From Pseudoneurospora amorphoporcata (Eukaryota > Ascomycota > Sordariomycetes > Sordariales > Sordariaceae): a stretch of DNA of 64,000 nucleotides. The position numbers and the translations under genes were made by a program. Where the stretch lies: NCBI GenBank assembly GCA_033297205.1, contig MU859201.1, forward strand, positions 1-64,000, written 5' to 3'. Positions 55,098 through 64,000 of this stretch are shown piece by piece. The notes under the pieces were generated by a model. That model was not told where the DNA came from. It saw only the letters and a program-made list of their open reading frames with translations, and made no database searches. The stretch's first letter is position 1; each line of letters opens with the position of its first letter.

Positions 55098-55757
55098 TCA
55101 GAAAGAGTTATAGAAAATGATCCGCATTCCTCCTCCCCAACATTGTGCATCAGTCTCTTGCTCGCCTTCAAAGTACCACTCAGGGCCGTCGTCGTCGCTG
55201 TCATCATCCTCGCTGTCGGTAAAGTACATTACGTTGCGCTGCTGGTCTCCATGCTGAGACCAGTTATCATGTTTATACTCTGTTAGACGGAAAACGTTCA
55301 TCCCCGGATACTGTACCCCTTTAGGATGGAGCTCGTCGTCCGAGTTGTCGCACTCGTACATGTAGATTGCTTCAGCTGCCGGGGCATTAAGGTCATCGAC
55401 GTCAGGCTATTGCATATAATTGGACGCGAACGGAGCGAGGCCGCCTTTCTCGCTACCCCTGGCACTTTTCGCTTCGATTGCGCCGTCATCCTCGCTGTTG
55501 TAGTCGTCGCTATCATTGTCCTCGTTCCACAAGATGAACATTTCATCATCCAAGCCTTCTTCCTCTGAAGAATCACCTTCGGAGAAAGACGTATATAACG
55601 AGGAACCTAATGTGGGCGCGGGCGAGAACTTGACCCAGTTGGAGTCAGGAGGTGTGGTCGTTGTTCTGAGCGCTTGCTTATTTCGTTCTGGGGTTGCTGG
55701 AGTCCTCGACTCGCTGCTGGCGATTGCACGATTCGCCGAAGAGTGAAGTTCGCGAGA
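55098..55757 (-). pseudogene. Acidic orphan gene interrupted by TAG
   Basis: A minus-strand frame is open from about 55757 to 55410, meets TAG at 55409-55407, and goes on open for 102 codons to a stop at 55098. Before the TAG: TPPDSNWVKFSPAP, SSEEEGLDDEMFILWNEDND, DDYNSEDDGAIEAKS. After it: PDVDDLNAPAAEAIYMYE, NSDDELHPKGVQYPGMNVFR, FTDSEDDDSDDDGPEWYFEG. The acid-rich, Asp/Ser-patterned composition is the same on both sides, so the TAG probably cuts one protein; it could come from CAG. The first part lacks a start codon, so a first exon must lie upstream or be lost. The family is not recognised. Confidence 0.5.
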
Positions 55758-56009
55758 ACCAGATTACCGCGTTAGCTCCTGCTAAGCTTGGTTCGACCGA
55801 AATCACTCGTTGCGCTTCAACGCAAGGTTAGGCACAACAAAGTGTTACGGGGCGCAAGCAAGCACTAAGGTATGACTTTGATTGTTGTGCGAGGAACAGG
55901 TAGGAATCCTGTGCGCGCACGATGAGGTTGATGCGGTCGCCGATGAAACAGGTGTTGGTGAGAGGTAGGGTAGCTCTGTGACAGGCAGAGATGGCCAGGG
56001 AAAGGAATT

Positions 56010-56411
56010 TTAATATTGGGTCGGTGAGGGCGAGGGGGATGAGGCCGAATGGGGCAAGGGCGAATTTCTAATGTCGTCCTCATTGCTTGATCCCCGTGAA
56101 CTTTGTGTTGGAGATGTAGAAGATGCATCACGCTCAAGAATGGTAGGCTCGGAATATGCGGAGCTGTTTCTGTTTAGGTCCCCCTCGATGGTGTCGTTCA
56201 TGTCTTCTAGGGGTGGCGTATTGCCCTCGCTGTACCCTTGATGGTGACTGACCTCGATACTGGGAAGTATCTTGGCCGATCTAGAGGTCTGTTGTGGCTC
56301 GAGTGAGGTCGACACGCTGGTTGGAGTGGGTGATGTTCCGTCATCGCCAGTAAAGTCACCACTAGACCTTGCTTCGGCGTTGCTTTCGTTGGCGTCGTTG
56401 GCGCTCTTCAT
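56010..56411 (-). CDS. Ser-rich orphan protein, probably truncated (paralogue of 53640)
   Basis: A single exon of 133 residues ending at TAA (56012-56010). Residues 60-85 (YSEGNTPPLEDMNDTIEGDL) align with HKGNEPSHDGMNDSIIEPIE of the 53640 gene. After the TAA the frame stays open for about 55 codons to 55845 and reads SLPVTELPYLSPTPVSSATA, which resembles LLLAELPRGL...PASSVTAS of the paralogue. So the stop is probably a nonsense change (CAA to TAA) and this copy is shortened. A TATA-like CCTATAAATAAAG (minus, about 56660) and the ATTGACCATTCGCTCC element (56688-56673) lie 250-280 bases upstream, so the leader is long or an upstream intron exists. Confidence 0.5.
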   Translation of the reverse strand: MKSANDANESNAEARSSGDFTGDDGTSPTPTSVSTSLEPQQTSRSAKILPSIEVSHHQGYSEGNTPPLEDMNDTIEGDLNRNSSAYSEPTILERDASSTSPTQSSRGSSNEDDIRNSPLPHSASSPSPSPTQY

Positions 56412-57196
56412 CCTTTCGAGTGGGTTTCAGTCTTGTTGCTCCCCCAGACTTATGACTCCCTTGACCTAATTTGTCTCGTTAGCCCGGCGCATGAACGTAA
56501 AGCGACCAGAGATACTAACACTGCCGGCCGACTTGGGCAAAGGGGACCCAGAAGTTTGATGGGCCATGTGGACAAGTTCCTGTCGATGGAAGAACGCTTT
56601 GGAGGTGCCTGAAGGGGGACAACGATTTTGTTTTGCGGGAAGACGGGTTCTTTATTTATAGGCCAAGATAAGGGAGCGAATGGTCAATTCGGGGTGGGAT
56701 GATCCTTGGCCTAAAGTTCTAGGACCAAAAGGGAAGCGATCTCGACCCGCAAGGAATGAGATAAGCAGCGTGTTCATCCACTCCAAATGCTCTGGACGAG
56801 TGCCCATCGCCGTCATTGATGCTCTCGACGGATTGTGGCCTTCCACATGGAGAGGTAAGGGCTAGTAGCAAGTGTCTTCTCCCCATGACGGACGATTTGT
56901 AACGAGTACAAGCCCAACGAACTGTCCATGTCCAAAGTCTTGGTAACGCATCCAACGATAGCTGATGTAGGTCTCGCTCGGCCTGTCGGAGTATACCTGA
57001 CCCAATTCCTCATCAGAGAAGTTGACGGGCTAATCTAGGGTCGTCCTATCAAGCGGGGATATGGCTACTTCCGCCGTTGTCCTTGAAGGCCGGTGCATTT
57101 GCAGTCGTGTTTCCCTACCAGCCCTCGGTTGTGTCTGCCTTTACGTTGCTTGGCCCTGGAGTGCCGCTTGGTGAGCTTTTCTTCTACATCTACTCC
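56412..57196. other. Promoter and intergenic region
   Basis: Holds the promoter of the 56010 gene. A GTTAGT...GGCTAACGAG...TTAG pattern on the minus strand at about 56507-56462 looks like a possible leader intron. Short frames at 56652-57013 have no domain signal. Confidence 0.35.
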
Positions 57197-57954
57197 TTAG
57201 ATCTCTTCGTCTCGTCGACTATCTCGACATGCTCGTGACAACCAAAGTCTGAGATGTCCAACAGGTTTTGGTTCAGCTGGCACTTCCCTTTTGACATTCT
57301 TATGAGTATCCTCGATAGGTACCCAAAGGGTCGCCGTACTGGTTGCCAACGTTAGAACAGAGGAGGGGATCACTTCGCCTTCGTAACGGAAGACGGTCGA
57401 CTTCTTGTTCAACAGGATGGCAGCCCGGTTCCGGGCTGCGGGAGTCTCAAATTAAATGCCAAGTAAGCTTGGCCGGACTTCTGGACCCTGATATCGGTAC
57501 CAAGATTTGCCGTGAACTGGTCAACGTGTGCGATCACTGCGTCCCAGAACGGGTTTCCGCGGAGCTTGTTGAAGGACGGGGGAACGCCGACGTACAGGGC
57601 ACAGTGGCCGGCGGACAGTCTGGTGCGTTCCTCTTTCGTCAGGCGAGTCGAGGTCGGGGTCTTTCCCTCTTTGCTAGGACTACCTAGCGGGAAGGGGGGG
57701 GGGGGGGGGGGGGGGCACAAAATTTGTGGGGGTGAAAATCAAAAACACCGGGGGAAAGTACACTTTTATTTTGCGCCAAATTCGTTGCAGAACCTTAAAA
57801 TACCCCAGGGANNNNNNNNNNGCGCCCGCGCCGCCCCCGGCCCCGCCCCCCGCCCCCCCCCCCCCCCCCCCCCCGCCCGCGCGCCCCCCCCACAGAAGTG
57901 GAGCTGGTCTCTCTCATCTCCTCCGTCTGAAAGTCGACTTGGATGTAGCTCCAT
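57197..57954 (-). pseudogene. Orphan gene broken by a false gap and a frame change
   Basis: An ATG at 57954 (MELHPSRLSDGGDERDQ) follows a good TATA box (GTATATAATTTC, minus, about 58050-58036) and reads into the C-run beside the N gap. Across the gap the frame resumes as SPSKEGKTPTSTRLTKEERT, LSAGHCALYVGVPPSFN, NPFWDAVIAHVDQFTANLG, DIRVQKSGQAYLAFN. At about 57450 the useful frame shifts and goes on as AARNRAAILLNKKSTVFRYE and VIPSSVLTLATSTATLWVPI to a stop at 57197. The pieces look like one protein of roughly 240 residues. The family is not recognised. Because the gap itself is an assembly error, the gene may be more intact than it looks. Confidence 0.45.
57690..57900. other. Assembly artefact: G-run, N gap, C-run
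   Basis: A run of G (57690-57714) is followed by poor sequence, ten N (57813-57822 region), and a C-rich run. The sequence just before the N (TTCGTTGCAGAACCTTAAAA) is an error-rich version of what lies at 57957-57976 (TTCGTTGCAGAAGCTTCAAG). So the two contig ends overlap and were not merged. Confidence 0.75.
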
Positions 57955-58421
57955 CTTCGTTGCAGAAGCTTCAAGTACCACAGGATAGATAGAGGAATGG
58001 CATAGAGGAGAATTTGTATCAAGGAAGGAAGCGGGATGAAATTATATACCGTACCCATCCATCGACAGGTGATAACAAAGAACTGGAGGGCCGTAGAAGG
58101 CGGGTTGTTTGAGTAAAGGAAACCGGTTTGAAGAATGATCGTATGGCAGAGAGGCCTGTAAGGCAAAGGCCATGTGGTTTGCTTTGCTAATGTTGTCATT
58201 GATCCAACCTAGTCTGCGAACGTTTCCTATTTGCTTCTTTGTTGTGTGGTTGATCCTGCTCGAGTGTTTGCAAGATGATTGACCCATCATCTGGTGTTTG
58301 TGGGTGGTACTCCTGCTCCAGTGATGGGTTGCTGATCGATACAGCGCAACAATTGCAGCCTTCTGTGAAGTCGCCATGGTGTTCCATGGATCAACTAGCG
58401 ACCACGTCTACCCGCGGGGCG

Positions 58422-58946
58422 TCATGGTCGGGGCGGGAGAGAATAGTACGCTCTCCATTCAGGACGACCAAAGTTGATGCGCGGTCGCTTGTGGTAGTTC
58501 TCGTAGTCTGACTCGCTTCTGAGCGACAGGATTGCAGGGTATCTAGGGAGGGGGACGGTAGCTTGATGAGGAGAATCGTGGTTGCCACGCTCGTTATGAA
58601 AGGCGCTTATCAAGTCTACCTGCGGCGAATCTTCCACGAACGGGTCCTTTGGGGTTGAGGCATCTCCAACGCTCCACGGCGAGGGTATGTACCCATTATC
58701 AGGGGGATTTATTTCGTCCTTCTCGCTCTCGTCTTCGTCGTCGACATCTTTATCGTCATCATGCTCGTCGTCGTCTTCCTCATCCTGATCCATGTCCCCA
58801 CCTGCCGTTTCCTTTTCCATGTTGACAACCTCAGGTTCGTCAGAGGCCGTACTCAGCTCCGGCGACAACCTCTTCCGTCTATCCTCGTTGGGCTCGCCGG
58901 TTGCCAGGTCCGCGGTGGACGCCATCGCTCTGGGCCGCTTGGGCAT
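58422..58946 (-). CDS. Acidic orphan protein with bipartite composition
   Basis: A single exon of 174 residues from ATG 58946 (or 167 from ATG 58925). A TATA-like GATATAAG box, read on the plus strand at 58985-58998 and functioning as CTTATATC on the minus strand, lies about 45 bases upstream. A basic start (KRPRA, DRRKRLSPEL) is followed by one of the most acidic stretches in the window (DMDQDEEDDDEHDDDKDVDD). The C-terminal 60 residues are more ordered: VPLPRYPAILSLRSESDYEN and YHKRPRINFGRPEWRAYYSL. The LRSESDYENYH part faintly recalls LRTQQDFEEYH in the gene at 1194. It has no signal peptide. The family is not recognised; a nuclear location is a guess. Confidence 0.6.
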   Translation of the reverse strand: MPKRPRAMASTADLATGEPNEDRRKRLSPELSTASDEPEVVNMEKETAGGDMDQDEEDDDEHDDDKDVDDEDESEKDEINPPDNGYIPSPWSVGDASTPKDPFVEDSPQVDLISAFHNERGNHDSPHQATVPLPRYPAILSLRSESDYENYHKRPRINFGRPEWRAYYSLPPRP

Positions 58947-60300
58947 CGTGGGCTTTGATGATTCTTGGTTGGGTCGTTGGATTCTATGAGATATAAGTAG
59001 GGTTGAGTCGTGTGATCTCGCGAGGAGAAAGTTGGAAGCGAGAGGCGCGTGGAAGGGTAGGTATTTACAACTGCAAAGGGTGGGTCATTTCTCTCCTATT
59101 CTCTAGTCACCGTCATCCCACCTCCAACCGCCCGTGATTGCGCATCAATAGTTGCCTTGACTCACACAACCGGTCCCTTTGGGAGGTAAACGAGCTTTGG
59201 AACTGCTCGCGAACTTTGGTCGTTTCTGGCTTCATCTTATGTTTTTGGGGGGTTCGTCGCGAGTTCTGAATAGCGTGTACAATAGGAGAAGGGCGGCGCG
59301 CTGTTGGGTTTTGGCGTCAGGTCGCGACAAGGTGGGATGAGGGTGGAAAAGGAATAAAAACAAGTAGGGACCGAATCTATTAGTGAGAGCGGATGGAAAT
59401 TGCGTATATAAAGGAGCAAGAGGAGGAGTGTCGTCGCCAAACCAAGGTCCCAACCGTGCTTGCCATCCAATCTTCGTATGGCGCGGCCAAGCAGAGGAAC
59501 GCGCCTGCCTCCTGCGCCTCCTGACGCTGGTACCATCACGACTCTTAGGTGTAGAAGGTACACCCTGTCTGGAGGTTGCAGAGCGGGTAGAGGTGCTACT
59601 GACTGCGCCAAATGACCAGGATCGAACTGGTCGTCGGCTGAAGGTGTTGGAAGGAGGGGTCGAACAAGGGCCTTATATGCCATTGAAACTGGAAGGAGCG
59701 GCTGGCGAGAAGGTATGAGGTTTGGGATGGAAGGCGCCCGCGGGCGGTTGCCCGGTGTGCCGGTGGAAACCTGGGAGAGGAAGGCGGGTAGGTAAGGCAT
59801 ACAGATGCAGGCGACTGGCTTGTGCAGCTGCCGAGACTGCGACTGTATACCAACTACCAACGGCATCAAGTGATCAACTTTCCGCGCCTTCTTACTTCAA
59901 AATCCAATGATTCTGTTGTCTAGTTCTAGGCCCTACCTAGCCGGACCATACGTCGTGGTATAAAGTTACAATTCCTTTGCTCATTCTTTCTCGACTCCTC
60001 GAATCTCGATCCAGACAATTTCATCGTTCCGCCCAAGCCTGGTAGAGATCATACTCCTCTCCGTCTTCCGCCCCCACGAAGGACCTTCTCCAGGTATGTA
60101 TGTATGCCCGTACAGACAACGTTCTTCGCCCCTCAAGTCCCGAGTTCTTGCCGGCACATGATATGGCGTCACGTACTGCTCTCGTTTGACACCCGGCTTC
60201 TCACAGCATCGATCCGTTATCGAACGGTCCTTAACTCGTCGTGGAGGTTTTGTGTCTTCGTTGGGACCGGTATGGACTAAGTCTACGGCGTAGTCTGTTC
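58947..60300. other. Stretch with weak frames only
   Basis: A 210-codon minus frame (59869-59237) has a hydrophobic end but overlaps an equally open plus frame and has no domain. A 115-codon minus frame at 60328-59981 is likewise unsupported. Both could be remains of the orphan array. Confidence 0.3.
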
Positions 60301-60810
60301 CTACTGAGAAAGGACAGACGCTGGGCAAATTATAGCTTGTATTTGAGTGAAATCGTCAGTGCCCTGCCTGCTCATTCTTGCCGAACCGCCGGCGCGGGTG
60401 CTCTGCCGGTACTGGACTATTGGTTCCTCCCACCTCCCCGCGTCCTCATCCTTTGTCAGAGACCAGAATTCAGTCGCCGTGCGCCTGCCCTACTTGTCGG
60501 GATACTGGCGCTGCTGTTCCGGATTGGTCATCCGGCTGAAGTTCCCGAGGCTTGACCCGTCGTTATCGATATGGACGAAGATGTGTCCATGGAGTAGGAG
60601 CTCATGCTTGGACTTTCCCATCCAGATGGAGGTAGACACTGGACTTTGAGGTCGAGGTTGGCTTAAATTGCTTACTTCTGAAGTTGTCCTTGGAGGTGTA
60701 TCTTGTGTTGACTTCGCAACGAAATGGAGGTTGATGAAGGTAATGTTTGAGAATCTGTGGTAGTTATCAAACGAGGTTTGGCTCGTGGCTATCCGTGGAG
60801 GTTTGTTGCA
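60301..60810 (-). pseudogene. Broken family copy F
   Basis: The minus frame is open from about 60810 and carries WMGKSKHELLLHGHIFVHID (like YMGRSKRELLLQGHIYVVWD of copy A), then NPEQQRQYPDK, TAG (60492-60490), and after it TATEFWSLTKDED, matching EEYWSLTKDQ. The frame stays open to 60301. The VWDASTGR block is not recognisable upstream, so the 5' half is replaced or heavily changed. The single TAG falls between two conserved blocks. Confidence 0.65.
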
Positions 60811-61682
60811 GAACTAAGGGATAGTTACTGTTGTTGAAAAGATGGGAATTTGGTCGGGGTACAGATGCGGTCTATATATACGCGGGAACTCCATGATTCT
60901 CATAAACGCCTTGGGCTTCAGATCATTCCGGAGCGCTGTCACGGCTCTTCATAAAGCATGCGTGAGTATACCTAGGGAGGCATCACTCCACCTACAGGCA
61001 CCTCTCGTCCACGCATCGTCTCGTGGAAGAGGGAAGAGACGGAACATTGGAGTGACGAACAACTGAATATGAAGGGGCCAAGTAAGCATCAATTTATGGA
61101 TTCTTTCCTGATCATTGATGGATGGTGATGGATAGAGGTATTTTGTACGCTCGTTTGCCGTTGACATCCATGAAACAGTGTTAGCCCTTTCCCTTTTGCC
61201 TCCCCTGGTTTTCACCACGCACGCAACTATATTCGTGATTGTTTCTTTACAGATTGTTCCCATTTGGGACAGCATCAACACGCAAGATTGTTGCATATAG
61301 CAGTTCAATCTGATGGTAAATTGTCAAACACCAAAGCGTTTCCATAATGCAGCAACGCTTGCCATTGGAGGAGATTGCTGTGATGGGAGAAGGGCGTTGC
61401 ATGAAAACATGCTTGGGAAGAGGCAATTCGTACAACATTTGGGGGTTAGGCAAAACCAAAATCCGTTTCCATCTCTGTCGGTTGGTCTATTGTCGTTTGG
61501 CTTGGGTTTTGTGTCCATGTCAACGCCGCAAATGTCGCGATGTATGTTTGAGCTGTTGTCGTTGGTGCCTTTGATGCGGGAGTTGTATGTGCCGAAAGCG
61601 AAGTTGTATGTGGTATTTGTCAAGTTTTCTTTGTTCGGCAGCGAAGGCATTCAAGACTGGTAGAAAGATTATTGCTAGCTTA
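60811..61682. other. Stretch with one weak frame
   Basis: A 108-codon minus frame (61650-61324, MPSLPNKENLTNTTYNFAFG) might be a remnant of the 5' part of copy F or an unrelated small gene; it contains a CCTNC-type cysteine cluster. There is no domain and no clear splice site. Nothing else is seen. Confidence 0.25.
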
Positions 61683-62080
61683 GCTAATTTGAACCATCCA
61701 GTCACTTTCGCAGTTCGGTTTCTTCGAGTGTCATACATCGTGGGAAAGAAGTATCGGAGGCGCAGCACGGACCATCGGCGCTTGTCTCGGACTTGGAGCG
61801 GCCGCTTCAACTAAGGTATCCCGAAAACAAGAAGGAGGACTGAAAATGGTTATATACTACTCAATAACATGCGTTGGAGTCATTTATCAACATAGGCACA
61901 TAGCAATTGAAGTTGCAATTGTCTGAAATGCTGTTGTCCCGGCCGAGTGTCATTGGTCCATTGTTACGGAAACTTTGGTAACAACGTTACGCTGCTCGTA
62001 ATAATCAACATTGCCAGTAGGCGATGCAATCACTTGCTCTTCCTTACGCCGCGCGCTTGATCACTGCTCCGAAATTGGAA
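61683..62080. repeat. Diverged direct repeat, unit 1
   Basis: It matches unit 2 (63470-63850) in order: CAGTTCGGTTTCTTC, GAGGCGCAGCACGGACCATCG, CGAGTGTCA, TTTGGTAACAACGTTACG, CGTAATAATCAAC, and TCCTTACG. It lies on the upstream side of minus-strand copy F, as unit 2 does for copy E. Confidence 0.75.
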
Positions 62081-62741
62081 TGTCCTATTTAAAAATGGTT
62101 ATCAGTGCTTCTAAAAGGAGAGTTCCTTACATGCAAACACAAGAACAGGATGAGATCATACCTAGAGTGTGAAACTGCTGTGTGGCAAACGTAAAGTTTC
62201 AGTAGTAGGTACACGGGCAATTCATCGACGAAGACAAGGATTAAAGTGGAGTATGGATGAATATTATAAGCTTCACTACGTTGTTGACATGGTTATCACG
62301 ATGGGATAAGTCTTATTTCAGTGTGAAAAATCACTTGTGTACGTTGGAGTGATTTAAGGTACGGTATGCTGCTGTATTTCTTTCCGATCAAACTTGTCCA
62401 TTCTAATCTTGGTATCAACCTGTAATACCTTCTATCTCAAACTCCTAGTAGAGTACAGCTCCCCTAATCCTCTTACTGTATCAAACAATTTAGTTAAGTG
62501 TCGCCGTCATAATAGCGCTCCACTCCCTGCTCATCCATTCCCGACGGACCTCGAATGTGAAGAGCCGTGTAATCCCTTGTCGAAACTCGAATATTAAAGC
62601 CAAGGGTATCCTACTTGCGCCGCTCATAAAGAAGAAAATCAACCGCAATACCATACTATTGCTTGTTGGATAGGACTCTCTTCAGGTAAGGGGTACAGGA
62701 AAGTAGGTACTGACCATGTGAAAGCAGGAAAAGCGAGCAGC
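62081..62741. other. Intergenic region
   Basis: Between repeat unit 1 and copy E. No gene is seen. Confidence 0.4.
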
Positions 62742-63197
62742 CTAGGTACTGGGAGCGACTACTGCGTCGGCCTTCAAGGGGAGAGTATTACCCCTGATGG
62801 TGCCCCAGTACTGCTTGGATACCTCGGGTCCATCGTAGAACCATTGCCTCTGTCCACCCCCCTTCTTCGGATTGGTTACGATGGTAATGTTGCTATCGGC
62901 CAACCCGTCCCAGTTGATGTAGATGTGGCCATGCAGGACAAGTTCGTTGATGTTGTGGCCCATCACGACGGTGATGTGCTAATCGGCGTCTCTCTGCATC
63001 TTCTTCATGCGGCCGGTTCTCGGGTCCCAAATCATAGTCGGGCGCCCGTTTTCGAAGACACTTTCAGTGTATGTGTCTTGCTGGCCAAATTGCCGCCTGG
63101 AGGTAGATGTGTAGTTGAGACGACTGTTGTGCAGTTCGAACAGGTCTGGTAGGCGCGCTGGCGGGGGGGTGTACACGGAGCGTAGGTGGGGGGTCAC
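62742..63197 (-). pseudogene. Broken family copy E
   Basis: The minus frame from 63197 carries NGRPTMIWDPRTGRMKKMQ (like NGRTVTVWDASTGRVVNKQ of copy A), then RDAD, TAG (62981-62979), and HITVVMGHNINELVLHGHIY plus INWDG in the same frame, ending after YWGTIRG at 62742. Copy D has DADWHLTV at the same place, so the TAG replaces a tryptophan codon (TGG). There is only this one interruption in the visible part, but the N-terminal 100 residues of the family are missing. A TATA-like ATCAATATATAC (minus, about 63390) lies upstream. Confidence 0.7.
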
Positions 63198-63469
63198 GTA
63201 GGTACACTAGTCGGTTGTCGGGATCTGCCTTGACGTGGCAGAATATGCGAATATGCGTTGGAAGAGTTGATGTCTCCTTGTTTATTTATTCAAACAGGTG
63301 ATGAACTCAGGAGAAGAGAACGGGTGTGTTGTTGGATGTTGCTATTCGAAAGATCCAAGTGATGCTGGTAGGCATGGAGTATATATTGATTGCGTGATCG
63401 TTGCGGTTTTGTTAACTTTGATGATGCTGACTATCTTTACAGGCAAGCAAATGACCTTATAAAGTATTT

Positions 63470-63850
63470 AGACGTATTCAAGCCATGACTGCGCTTTCAT
63501 AGTTCGATTTCTCCAAGTGTTCATCGTAAGAAGGAACGATCTGAGGCGCAGCACGGACCATCGTGACTCTTCAGGGCCGCCATTTCAACTATCCAGGAAA
63601 CAAAAACGGGGGATGTAAGAGGCTATGTTCGAATCATTGTCGAGAACTCGAAGCATTAAACTACATGCCCAATAGAACTGCGATTCACCGTCTCCTAAAC
63701 ACCTTCTGTGTCGGGCGAGTGTCAATTACCTATTCTTACGGTATCGTTGGTAACATCGTTACGGTCGCGTAATAATCAACTTTACCAGTCAAGCGATGTG
63801 ATTACTTGGGTTCCTTACGTCGCATCCTTAATCCACTCTACCAAATGAAG
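63470..63850. repeat. Diverged direct repeat, unit 2
   Basis: Partner of 61683-62080, same orientation, with the block GAGGCGCAGCACGGACCATCG conserved base for base. It lies just upstream of the start of copy E, so the duplicated unit is probably gene plus promoter. Confidence 0.75.
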
Positions 63851-64000
63851 AAAAATGCGCACTCGAATGCTTTTGAATACTAAAAAGTGTGATTTTTCGA
63901 GATAAGCTACGTACAAAGAACGACGACACGGACATCAAAAGGCACAGTAGAAAAGGAGTCACCGGAACAAATATTCATTTCAGCATATGATCAACATTTT

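Noticed and set aside
47212..58946. The orphan array as a spore-killer or toxin-antidote locus
   Set aside because: Attractive given fast-evolving clustered genes, but no protein resembles any known killer and nothing in the sequence shows such activity.
59590..59665. A tRNA-like T-arm (CCAGTTCGATCCTGG on the minus strand) with an A-box-like TGGCATATAAGG upstream
   Set aside because: The acceptor-stem halves do not pair and no anticodon arm can be drawn.
59237..59869. 210-codon minus-strand frame
   Set aside because: Low-complexity Pro/Leu composition and an open frame on the other strand; no splice or domain evidence.

Overview
The window reads as nuclear DNA of a filamentous ascomycete, most likely Sordariomycetes and perhaps a Neurospora/Sordaria relative (the genus is a guess). 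The grounds are: short introns with GTAAGT/GTGAGT donors, CTAAC/CTGAC branch sites and YAG acceptors; proteins typical of such fungi (SRPK-like kinases, a Clr5-ankyrin protein, a CorA-like protein, a berberine-bridge-like oxidase, a vWA/alpha-kinase, a GPI-anchored Kre9-like protein); and many scattered TAGGTACCT-type motifs. I found no tRNA, rRNA or CRISPR. Genes are sparse and much of the window looks accessory, with many tandem copies and broken genes.

Layout. 1-9 kb: an orphan nuclear-looking protein, a small inverted-repeat (MITE-like) element, and two small spliced orphan genes whose promoters are copies of each other, with a decayed gene between them. 9-21 kb: an SRPK-like kinase (minus) divergent from an intact 233-aa orphan gene that I call family A here. 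Then come two broken copies of that family, a second SRPK-like kinase with a one-base frameshift, and three more fragments of the family. 23-30 kb: a spliced CorA-like membrane protein, a relic of a second one, and a Clr5-ankyrin gene. 30-44 kb: a long gene-free stretch, then the FAD oxidase, the vWA/alpha-kinase and the GPI protein. 45-63 kb: a one-strand array of small orphan genes, all minus, coding acidic or basic disordered proteins. At least two are diverged paralogues and several are cut by single nonsense codons or frameshifts. It ends with two more broken copies of family A and a diverged direct repeat.

Main idea. Family A has one intact copy and about seven broken ones, recognised by VWDxSTGR, HFTVxMG and GHIYxVWD blocks. 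An SRPK-like kinase gene lies next to a family gene at two places, so the pair may have been copied as a unit. In the orphan array and the family copies, the in-frame stops that cut otherwise open frames are TAG or TAA at sites that one C-to-T (or G-to-A) change at CpA would explain. This would fit light RIP-type mutation of duplicated genes, but I could not test it statistically.

One assembly problem matters: the run of N at 57.8 kb lies between a G-run and a C-run, and the sequence on its two sides is the same stretch, once with many errors. It is probably a false gap inside a gene.
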